A stretch of DNA of 64,000 nt from Trichopria drosophilae. Its lineage: Eukaryota > Arthropoda > Insecta > Hymenoptera > Diapriidae. The stretch spans positions 2,227,501 to 2,291,500 of the forward strand of contig CM059584.1 in the NCBI GenBank assembly GCA_030407085.1, written 5' to 3'. The first letter of the stretch is position 1, and every line of letters starts with the position of its first letter. Below the pieces are notes generated by a model. The model was given only the letters and a program-made list of their open reading frames with translations, ran no database searches and had not been told where the DNA came from. A program made the position numbers and the translations under genes. Below, one piece after another: positions 11,152 through 21,523 of the stretch.

Positions 11152-11694
11152 CCCAACGGGCACGAAGAACCCAAATGTTTCTAAAACGTTTTTAGAATGT
11201 TCCAGAAACGTTCCTAAAACGTTATACAGTAGTGCTCCCCTTAAGTTATATTCCACCTCACCCCCCACCACTCGTATTTCCGCTAGACACACACACATAC
11301 ATATATGAGTTCGTACATACAGATGTACACATGCGTACATTTAATTACGAATTGTTATATCAGTTGAACATTAACGATCGCAAATTGTACGTTGAGGGAA
11401 GTGAAAAAGTGATTTCGCAGTGAAAAAAATGGAATGTAATGGAAAGCAGGGCGGGTGTGGTGGGGGAACGCAGGAGGAGAAGAATATAACTTAGAGGAAC
11501 GAAAAAATATAACTTAGGGGGAGCATATAACATAAGGGAAGATAACTTAAGGGGAGCACTACTGTATGTCTGCAACATGGATGAAACGTTTATAAAACGT
11601 TCCGTAAAAGTGGGAGACATATAACGTTTTAGGAACGTTTCTGGAACATTCTAAAAACGTTTTAGAAACATTTGGGTTCTCCGTGCCCGTTGGG
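11152..11694. mobile_element. MITE with CCCAACGGGCACG ends, hosting a second MITE
   Basis: Inverted ends of about 75 bases start CCCAACGGGCACG and continue with three ACGTT-containing units (AAAACGTTTTTAG, GAAACGTTCC, AAAACGTTATA). A pogo-like MITE at 11227-11574 occupies the centre. Without it the host would be about 195 bases. Confidence 0.85.
11227..11574. mobile_element. pogo/Tigger-type MITE (CAGTAGTGCTCCCCTTAAG)
   Basis: Ends CAGTAGTGCTCCCCTTAAGT and its complement CTTAAGGGGAGCACTACTG, flanked by TA on both sides as expected for the Tc1/mariner-pogo superfamily. No transposase. Nested in the MITE at 11152-11694. Confidence 0.85.
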
Positions 11695-12660
11695 TTTTTT
11701 ATATTTTTTTAATCTTTTGATCTGAAATATTCACGAATAACTTCTTTGAACTATGGGGAACAAATCTCTCGCTTGAAGTTTTTTCAATTTTTAGCCGAAC
11801 TTAAACTGGCCAGCACATGAAGTTGGACAATCCTGTGTCCGAAGTTCGTCATTTTGAAATTAATTATTGTTAAACAATAGATATATTTCTATATTTTCAT
11901 TATTTTATGGGCTTCGCTATGGTATACTGAGAATGTGTACCAAATTTCAAAAAGTTCTTAATTGACTAATTTACGGCAATTTATGTTTTAAAATATAATT
12001 AAATTCATAAACTTTTTTCATTTTATTATCATTATTATTAAAAATGTAGATTGAACATAAAACAAAATGTTTTTATAAAAAAGATGCAGACTGTTATTCT
12101 TAACAAAGTTACCCTTCTAGAATATTAATTTTTCACACTTCAATTTCGGTGAGGGGTTAACTGATTTCGAAAGTTCGAGAGCTCGTCGAGTTTTATGATC
12201 CTGACCCTAAAATTGTTATTGGTAACAGTGCACAAGTAAGAACTTAAATCATACATTTTAACTTTACCGAGATAACAAATGTAAAACAAATTTATGTTCC
12301 TAAATGACATATGGCTTTTGAAAATACCACCTCACATTTAAAATATACACACTTAGTATTATAAATTTGGTTAAAAATGTCCAATTCCTTATTTACTATG
12401 AATTAAAAAATACCATCGTAAAAAAAGATTAACGTCATAATCAATTTAACATTTATTAATATATATTGATCGGCAGATTCAGAAATTTAACATTATGCAC
12501 AAGTTAAGGTGGGGTGTAGTTACAGTAAAAAATGTTAAATGAGGTTCATTTGTAAGCAATTAAATTATCTGCATTTTATAGATAAATATAATTATTAATT
12601 AATAGAGATATTAACGGTTTAATAGAAAAACTGAATGCTGTAATAACATTTTCTAGACTG
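11695..12660. other. AT-rich stretch, no gene seen
   Basis: Holds the inverted partner (about 11740-11860) of the 10466-10600 segment. The remainder is AT-rich without an identifiable element. Confidence 0.5.
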
Positions 12661-12664
12661 CGAT

Positions 12665-12955
12665 TGCGAAATTTTTCGATCATTATAAACCATTATAGTA
12701 CTGAAATCATATAGTAAATTAAAAAATCATTTAAAACTACGTTTCAGTCAATTAACTTTTGTTTAAATTTTATTTAAATGCATATATTTATGAATAAGGC
12801 TTCTAACTTGTACTGAAACTGTATAAACTGTTAACATTTTTAATAATACTTTTTTACTTTAATCGAATGATTGTTTATGCTGATATTTAATTAATATTAT
12901 AATTTATTAAGATATAGAGCCATTAATGATTTTGTGTAAAAATACCACTTATTCT
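12665..12955. repeat. second copy of the 285-base dispersed segment
   Basis: Direct repeat of 9355-9640, sharing long identical runs such as TATGAATAAGGCTTCTAACT and TAATCGAATGATTGTTTAT. Confidence 0.8.
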
Positions 12956-13424
12956 TAAATAAATTATGGTCAATATTTAAAACGCCTCTCAAGACATTGT
13001 TTTACATCAAGTTTAAAGAATTGTCCATTTTCCTCAAATACCTATTACTTATTTGTTGAAACCTTCTCGACATATTGGGCGACTTTAGCCATTTATTCTT
13101 TACAAAATATGAAGATTATTATTAGATTTATGGTTCTTTTTAGAAATGTGCAACGGTAAATGTTCCTTTACACTATTTTAATCCGTACTTCCACCTAAAC
13201 CACCGGCGCCAGGTTGTGTTGTCACCTAGATTTGTTTTCAAACACGACTTTTTCGTAAGCAGTGTCTGTCTTAAGAAGTAAACAACTTACGGTTCAGGTA
13301 GTAGTACGCATCCACTTGGAAAATCAACATTTTTCCGTGTCTGCTTTATCAGACAGCCGTTAAGCACCGCCCCCATAGTCTCTCACGACAGTAGGAGCAG
13401 GGGAAGGCTTCCGGTGTCAAACCA

Positions 13425-13546
13425 TATAAATACGAGTACGAACTGAAGCCATCATTCAGTTCAAAGTTACTTTTGAAACGTGACACTTAGTGCAACACAA
13501 AACACCTCGCTGCTTTTTGGTCTTGCCGATTCAACGACTATACACT
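13425..13546 (+). promoter_or_regulatory. TATA/Inr promoter and 5' exon, probably of the punt-like receptor
   Basis: TATAAATA at 13425-13432 is followed 31-33 bases later by TTCAGTT, a good arthropod initiator (A at 13458). A transcript from there would run to a donor CACT|GTAAGT with the intron starting at 13547. The exon has no ATG, so it would be a 5' leader. The preceding 250 bases are more GC-rich than the surroundings. Assignment to the receptor 1.5 kb downstream is inferred from strand and proximity. Confidence 0.55.
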
Positions 13547-13965
13547 GTAAGTATCATTGAATTTTCAGTTCCTATATATTACATTCAAGAATACACTTTT
13601 CTATAGACTACGTACGGGTTGTAATACAAAATTCGACTATTAGAATCAATAATTATTATACCTAGCGTTTCGTGACCAAAGTTCATTACTTTTCAGATAT
13701 AGAATAATTATAAACTATACAGGTACATTACGTTTGTATAAAATTCCAAAAATAATGAAAAAAATCTTTCAATTTTATATTAAATTTGTAGAGTTTAGTA
13801 TTCAAATGATCTCTTTAAAAATTTGACTCAACTATGTTTATTTTGATCGCAGATAAATTTTTATATTATTTTTAATTAAACAATTTTAATATAGATAATA
13901 CTGTAAAATAGATAGATATCATTTTTTAAACAATTTTTATTTTATTGTATCCCAGCAATCGAATA

Positions 13966-14201
13966 CAGTAGAGTCCCCGTATAATTGCATCTCGCTTACG
14001 TCCCAGCATATTTGCCCGTTATATTTGCCTTTCACCGCTCTCCTTTTCCCCCACTTTGCGGGCTACGACCTCAGGAAGGGCCTGCTGCTACGTCACGAAC
14101 ATAGCTCGATTGAGGAGAATGGGAGAAGCGGCGCTCCCCTTATAAGGAGACGGGAGAGGAAGGCGAAAAAACGAGCAAGCAAATATACCGGGACTCTACT
14201 G
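13966..14201. mobile_element. pogo-type MITE (CAGTAGAGTCCCCGTATAATT)
   Basis: Ends CAGTAGAGTCCCCGTATA and TATACCGGGACTCTACTG between TA dinucleotides, with a GC-rich interior. The same family as 53862-54130, with which it shares interior phrases such as CACCGCTCTC and GGGCCTGCTG. It lies in the presumed first intron of the receptor gene. Confidence 0.88.
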
Positions 14202-14203
14202 TA

Positions 14204-14845
14204 ATTCATGTACTTGTTTGTATGCATTTTAGAAATATTTATATTGAAGTAAAGTTTGCATAAAAATGTTTATTATTTTTTGTTTTCAATCTGTTTAAAT
14301 TTTTGAGTAACTATTTAAATTCTGGAAAGTTAAGATCATTTGTATTGTTCTGTTTAAATTTGGTTAAAATACCACAGTCTTAATAATTATTCGTAATGCT
14401 CATCGTGTTAATAGTCGCAAAATGCTATTTTCCTCCCTATATCGGGGGAGTAAAATAGCACTTTCTCTCCCTGGCGAGAAAAATAAATCATTCCTGGTGC
14501 AAAATAAATCTTTCCGGGAGCAAAATAGCACACTCTCGTATGAGAAAACAGTATGCGCAACAAGGTATTTGCAGACTCATTCGAATTGCCTCGACCTCGC
14601 TTCGTTCGTGTCAAATACGCCCTCGTCGGTAAACACTTATTTCGCTCCCTAGTTGCACAATGTACTATTAATCCTGGCTATGAATGGTTTCTAATAAAAT
14701 GTTTAATATACTCAATCACAAAGCAAATTGCTCTTTTATCTCGTCTCAGTGCTTCTCACATAATCAATTAATGAATGTGTTGTTTCTGAAAATAAATGCT
14801 TTAGTCAACAGTAAGAAATGTAATAAACATAAATCATACTTGCAG
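14204..14845. other. presumed receptor intron 1, remainder
   Basis: AT-rich. A short imperfect repeat with AAATAGCAC and CTCCC motifs lies at 14415-14540. No conserved coding stretch. Confidence 0.45.
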
Positions 14846-16535
14846 ATGCATACTCGTAACCTAGAAAGTTTTTTATTGTCAGTTTTGAGTGTACCTATCC
14901 TGTAAACTGCGCGTCTGAAAAGAAAAGTGTATAATTTAAACAAAATTTAATAAAAATAAGTGGAATATAATAATGAATTGTCCTTTTCTGTTTTTAGCAT
15001 TATCAGACATCATGGACCTTGGATCTGAATATTGCGAATCTTATAAGAGCAGCTGCACCGGTTCGGTAGAGAGCTGCACCACAATCGAGAAATGCGAAGT
15101 GGATGGGAAAAAAAGAAGATTTCACTGTTTCACCATGTGGAGTCACAATGAAACTTCTCAAAGGGATACTGTTCTCTTGAAAGGTTGTTTCTTAAACGAA
15201 GACGAATGTGTCGGTAGAACAACGTGCGTAGAAAATCGAACAACCGCCAGAAAAGATTATCTTTTCTGCTGTTGCGCTGGTAATAATTGTAACCGGCATT
15301 TCGAATGGCACGACCGAGTACCAGTATCTCCACTGCCGCCAACATCATCCGAGATTCCGAACATCGGATATAATACAGACGGAGAACTACTCAAGAATCA
15401 TAACGCTATGATCGTGAGTCTAGTAATTGCCATTCCGTTGGCAGTTCTGTTATTCGTGTTATTTATGGTGGTCTGGTCATACTACCGCACACGCAAACCG
15501 GCTATGGATGTATTTTCAATGACTGAACGCGGCGTTAGAATGACCAGCGACTTCAACGCTAGTTTTTCGGCAACGATGAACCGCGACTCTTTCGAACTCC
15601 TCGAAATTGTAGGTCATGGCAAATACGGCGTCTTGTGGAAGGCACGCTTGAATTCAGCAACACTTGCCGTGAAGATGATGAGCGCCAAAAACAAGAAAGT
15701 TTGGACACTTGAAAAGAGAATTTATGAATTGGCCAACATGACACATCCGAATATATTACGTTACCACGGTTGTCACGAAGATCTGGACCGCGTGGGAACT
15801 GAATTATGGCTAATCACCGACTTCCACCAACGTGGTTCACTTTTAAATTATTTGAAAGAGAACGTAGTCTCTTGGAACCAATTCTGCAAAATCGCATTTT
15901 CATTGATGAATGGGTTGGCCTACCTTCACGACGATATGCCTGCTATATACGGCAAAAAAGGTAAACACACCGTAGTTCACCGAGATATCAAACCAGCAAA
16001 TATTTTGGTTAAGGATGACCTCACAGTCTGTCTCGCGGACTTCGGAATGGCTCTAATTTTTGATAAAACGGACAAGGACTTGAACGGTAATCTTGAGATG
16101 TGGGTAGGAACAATGAGATACATGGCACCGGAAGTGTTGGAGGGAGCGATCAATTTCGATAAAGAATACTTAGAACAAGCCGACGTGTACGCTTGTTCTC
16201 TGGTACTCTGGGAAACTGCATCCCGATGCGTTTTGCCGCATGGAACCGTCAAACCCTACAAAATGGCCTACGAAGATGAAACTGGATTACATCCGACCCT
16301 GGAAGAAATGATTCATGTCGTCGTGGTTCAGGGTCTTAGACCAAGAATGCCGGAACATTGGCGAATACATTCCGGTATGGCGATCATTTGCCAAATCCTA
16401 GAGGAATGTTGGGATCAAGATACAGAAGCTCGAATTTCGATTGCTTGCGCGATAGAAAGAATTACGGAACATCTACAAGTCACCGAGGAACTTCCAATTT
16501 TAAACGATTTAAATGCCAACTTAGTTGGTTATTAA
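14846..16535 (+). CDS. type II activin/TGF-beta receptor kinase, punt-like
   Basis: Ser/Thr kinase receptor that binds activin/BMP-type ligands and activates type I receptors. The long frame from ATG 14973 gives 520 residues: a Cys-rich ectodomain ending in the family's CCCAGNNCN (about 20-120), a membrane span near 146-170, and a kinase with GHGKYG (214-219), AVK lysine 234, HRDIKPAN (336-343), DFG 356-358 and MAPEVLEG (from 384). There is no GS box, and the tail is short, as in ACVR2/punt and unlike BMPR2/wit. A good acceptor (TTTTCTGTTTTTAG|CA, exon from 14998) lies inside the frame. An upstream mini-exon 14846-14888 (MHTRNLESFLLSVL), joined in phase, would give a better signal peptide. 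All remaining domains lie in one exon. The catalytic loop reads HRDIKPAN where ACVR2 proteins usually have HRDxKSKN. Confidence 0.88.
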
Positions 16536-16636
16536 AATTGCTAAATCGTCGATTTATATAAAACCAACAATTCTTCATCGACCATTGTAACATATGTTTT
16601 TGTAAAATAATTTTGTACATTATATTTTGTAAGTTA

Positions 16637-16642
16637 AATAAA
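16637..16642 (+). terminator. polyadenylation signal of the receptor gene
   Basis: AATAAA 102 bases after the stop codon, in an AT-rich 3' UTR. Confidence 0.6.
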
Positions 16643-16739
16643 CTCCAATCTGTAATCCAAAACCACTTGTTTTACCTTTACCCGTTCATTGACACCGTGT
16701 TATTAGCTGTTAAGGAGACCTCAAATTCTTTCTACTCAC

Positions 16740-18560
16740 AGATGTGGAAATCCAATACAGCAGATTCAAAATGGCGGCCAAATCTTAAAGTCACTTATTT
16801 TTTATTAAGTATCATACCCTGACATTTTATTTTTGTTGTCGATTATTACGAATCGACACTTGGAATTTCAACATTTAATATGGCCTATTCAAAATGGCGG
16901 ACCAACATGAGAAATGTAAAACAAAAATACTTTTAAGATTTTTTGTAATGTATCAGAAATTATTTACATTTAAATTTCAAAATGGAGGCTCAAATTGTGT
17001 CGTCATGTGATTCTTACGAAATATAATAATGCGACTGATCTTTTTGTTGTCGAATGTTGCGAATTTGCACATGTAATTTCAAACTTCAAAATGTCGGACA
17101 AAATCGAGAAGACACTTAATATTTATCAAATTCGTTAACTTTTCCGAGTTTTTTTTTCGTTTATATCGAATTTTCACTTGGAATTTCAAAATTCAGCAAA
17201 ACTGACTGAAAATGGCGGTCTGCGGTTAGAACAGTCGCTTATTACGTATTTGTACTTGAATTTCAAAATTCAAAATGGCGGACCAAATTACGTAGTACCG
17301 TGATTCTTACGTAATGTAATAATTCGACTGTTCTTTTTGTTGTCGATTATTGCGAACCAGTTCGTGGAATTTCAAAATTCAAAATGGCGGTCCAAATAGT
17401 CAAATTGCTTGATTTTTATGAAATTTATTAACTCTTTAATTCTGTTTGTCGATTGTTGAGAAATTGCACGTGGAATTTCAAAATTCAATATGGCCGTTTC
17501 AAAATGGCGGACCAACATAAAAAATGTCACTTTACTTTTACGATAATGAATTTTCTATTAATGTCGTATGAGAAATTGTTCACATTTGCATTTCAAGATT
17601 CAAAATGAGGGATAAATCGTGTAGTCACGTAACTTTTACGAAATATAATAATACGACATTTCTTTTTGTTGTCGATTGTTACGAACATGATCCTGGAATT
17701 TTAAAATTCAATATGACAGATTCAAAATGTCGGACCATCGTTGGAAAAGTCTCTTTGTTTTTATATTTGTTACTTAATTATTTGAAGTGGTACATTACTA
17801 CTTTACACTTTAATTTTATATCATTCAAAATGGCGGAACAAATAGGGAAGACATTTAATATTTATAAAATACGTTATCTTTTTTCTTTTGTTATTTTGTT
17901 TATATCGAATTTCCATTTGGGATTTCGAAATTGTATAAGGCCGTTTCAAATTGGTGGACCATAATTCGAAAAGTCGCTTGATTTTCTTGATTATCTCTTG
18001 GATTTTTTTTTGTAGTCGCTTATTACGCATTTGTACTTGAATGTCAAAATTCAAAATGGCGGACCAAATGGAGTAGTCACGTGATTCTTACAAAATATAA
18101 CAATTCGACTTTTCTTATTGTTGCCGATTATTACGAATCGGCACATGGAATGTTAAAATTCAAAATGGCAGACCAGATACAGTGGTCCTCCCCGTATTTT
18201 AACTCCTATTATTTTAACTTTTTTTCCCCTTATGTTAACTTCTTCCCCTTATGAGTTCCCCAACCATTCGCCATTTGAAAGTGTTCAAAACAGTGCGGAC
18301 TGCTGTTTGCGCTTGCGCATGCAGGTGGAGAAGGACCACTATATTTCCTTTCTCTGTTTTCATTCTCTCATACTGCCAGAGGTGGGGATGAAGTGAAGCG
18401 GTAAAATAAGGGAAGAAGCCGCCATCTTCCTTGACTCGAAAAATTAAAATAAGGGGAGGGCCACTGTACTCAGATTATTGTTTTTGTTATCGATTATAAC
18501 GAATCTGTACGTGGAATTTTAAAATTCAATATGGCATATTCAAAATGGCGGACCATTATT
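16740..18560. repeat. array of ATGGCGGACC units, about 110 bases each
   Basis: About fifteen diverged units. A full unit reads roughly: TTTTTGTTGTCGATTATTACGAA, a short spacer, GGAATTTCAAAATTCAAAATGGCGGACCAAAT split over two segments, then GTAGTCACGTGATTCTTACG. The ATGGCGG core appears near 16771, 16894, 17211, 17273, 17383, 17503, 17829, 18054 and 18544, with mutated versions in between. One unit is interrupted by the MITE at 18180-18466. No protein is encoded. Confidence 0.85.
18180..18466. mobile_element. pogo-type MITE (CAGTGGTCCTCCCC)
   Basis: Ends CAGTGGTCCTCCCCGTATTT and AAGGGGAGGGCCACTG, flanked by TA. Full-length reference copy of a family that also appears at 29001-29258 and, without its left end and inverted, at about 31892-32183. 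Its interior carries TTCGCCATTTGAAAGTGTTC and GCGCTTGCGCATGC. Confidence 0.9.
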
Positions 18561-19375
18561 ACAAAAGTCACTTCAATGTTACGCTATTTATTGCTTAGAT
18601 TTTTGCTAATTTCGAAAGAATTAGAGTGGCTGATCACAAATCTTAACATTAAATTTTGGAACTCAGTACCGTGAACTCGGAATTGTGTACAGCTGTTTTA
18701 CTCTTAACAAATAAAATTAAAAAAAATCGAAATAAAATTTTATTAAAACCCGTATTTTCTGGTGATTACTAACTATTTTTCAATATGTATGTTTCTTTTA
18801 CGTTATCGACAAATGTGAGTGTGCATAACCTAAAAATAATTTTCAATTGTCCATAGTGTACTGTATAAAGGATATTTTGTCGTTTTAAAAATAAATAATT
18901 ATTTTTAATTAACTCCTTTATCATATTTAAGTTGCTCAATTATTTCAGGATTGCCGTTAGGATGGTTATGATAGATTATTAAACAAGAAAGATATGTTAA
19001 CGAGACAATATCTTTAATATAAATTTTGTCAAAATGAACAAGTAAATATATAAAATTACGAAAAAAATTGAATCAGAAATTCACTGATTTTTCATGATTT
19101 TAAAAAAGTATCGGCAACATAACAGCGAGTAACAAATTAATCAATTTGTCGACAGTTATTCCACTTGCGACATTTTTAACTATATGATATAAATTCCAAT
19201 AATATCAACGACACTGGAATGTGGCGTAGATGAAACAAAATTTCACCCACGCTGATATCTTTTGTCAAAATCGCTAGTAACATCACCTGCTACAATCATT
19301 GACATTAATTTTAGAACAGCTATGAGAATACATTTACAACTTGGATGTTTTTCCCTTTGGTTGAGCCACGTCTAG
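18561..19375. other. AT-rich 3' flank of malate dehydrogenase
   Basis: No repeat unit recognised. The minus-strand 3' UTR of the malate dehydrogenase gene must lie in its upper part; a complement of AATAAA occurs near 18739, but I cannot assign it with confidence. Confidence 0.4.
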
Positions 19376-21492
19376 TCACTGTTGAAGAACAGCATTTGCT
19401 TCAGTTCGTTCTTCTTCCAGCTCTTTTGCGGTCAATTCCATTTTAGATTTGGCAAACTCATTGATTGGCAAGTTCTGAGAAAGCAGAACAATTTTTTATA
19501 TTGTAATTTTCATTTTAACACAATTTTCATCATTACTTACTTGAACAATGGAAAACTTGTGGTTGGCAATCGTAACAGGGAACGAATATACAATATCTTT
19601 AGGGACTCCGTAACTACCATCGGAAACAACACCCATGCTGACCCACTGACCAGGTTTTGTACCAATCCACCAGTCCCGCATGTGATCTCCAGCTGCTTTG
19701 GCTGCCGACATGGCTGATGACATTTTCCTTGCAGCAATTACAGCAGCACCACGTTTTTGGATGGTTTCCAAAAACGTTTCGTTAATCCACTGAGTATTAT
19801 TTATTGCTTCGGGAACCGGTAACTTTTTGTTATTCATATTTACAGTTGCATGTGCTACATCTGGGTATTGAGTTGCACTGTGGTTACCCCAGATGATAAC
19901 ATTTTCAACATTTTCAACCTGACACGATAAAAGAATTCATTTAAAATGAATTAGATAAAAATGTAAAACATTGAAGAGTTTTATGTTTACCGCAACTCCC
20001 AATTGTCTTGCTATGGCTGATTGAGCACGATTCTGATCGAGTCTGGTCATTGCTGTGAAATTTTCTTTAGGGATGGATGGAGCATAGTGCGAACAAATCA
20101 AAGCATTGGTGTTTGCCGGATTTCCAACAACCAAGACTTTTACATCCTTTCGTGCATGTTTGTCCAATGCTTCACCTTGAACCTTGAAAATTTTCACATT
20201 GGCAGATAAAAGGTCTTTGCGCTCCATACCTTGCTTGCGGGGCATCGCACCCACAAGGAAAGCAGCTGCTGCATCTTTAAATGCCTCGACTGGGTCAGCA
20301 GTCGGCAGTACTTCTGCAAATTTTGTAAAATGCAAAATACAAAACTAATCTGCCGGTCACAAAATATTTCAAAATACTTCTGTTTTAAAGCAAGTCGTAA
20401 ATAAAACATGTATCTATCGATAAAATTAATTTAATTTAAAAATTAGCTATAACCTACTTTTAAGGAGTGGAAAGGCAAGATCTTCCAATTCCATAACAAC
20501 ACCCTGAAGCACCTCCATCATTGGTGGTATATCAAGAAGGTTCAGGTTGATTGGTTGTTCTGGTCCAAAAACTGAACCTGCCGCTAACTGGTACAAGAGG
20601 GAGTAGGCGATCTGACCAGCAGCACCAGTGACAACGACATTGATTGGTTCCGCCTGAATAACATGTCGCTTATTTAACAATTTCCATATTTATCGAAATT
20701 TAGTGGAAATTATATCGCAAAACAGCAATTCCATTATTATTTAGCATTTAAATTATTTGGAGTTTAGTGGTTGTTGTATAAAGGCCACATGAATGGCAAC
20801 ATAAACAATGAGTTCCAAACTTCCCATATTGCTAATAGATGAATGTGTAAAAACGAGTATCAACCTTTTGTCATTTTTTCGAGTAAGAAAACTGTAATCG
20901 AATTTTAATCAAGGGATTATTCAGTAGCTATGAAGTGGCTGCAAGTAGAGTTGCATTTCTCAAGAACGTTGAGCAGCCCAGCAATCGGAAATGTATTAAA
21001 AATTTTGAATACGTTGCAATATTACAGGAGGATTATCCATTATTGAAAATTACGAAACGCATTTCAGAATAACATCTCAAAAAACAACTTATTTATTAAT
21101 AAAAAGTTATATTCTTGATACATTCATTTCGAAAATTGGATTATTTTTTGAATAGTGATACTATTATTTGAAATTAGCGTGTTCATATAACGTAATAACT
21201 AGTGTCGTTAATATTACTGTTGTTTATTATACTGTAGTTAATTCAAATTCCACAGTTAGTGTTAAAAGCACATGTCACGTTTGTAACATCAGGCTGAAAT
21301 TATCATTAACAACCATTACTAGTATTTTCATAAAATTCTTTCCAATAAAAAACTTCAATTCTTAACTCCTTGACTGCCAATGACGAGGATCTTGTGGACT
21401 TTTGCCAGACTCCAAAAAAAAAAACAAATTGCCTTTTTCTTTCAATTTCAAAAATTACTTTATCATAATTTATTTATTTACTTTATCATAAT

Positions 21493-21523
<31 letters not shown>

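Noticed and set aside
14846..16535. BMPR2/wit identity for the receptor
   Set aside because: The tail after the kinase is short and the ectodomain matches the ACVR2/punt pattern; BMPR2-type proteins have a long tail.
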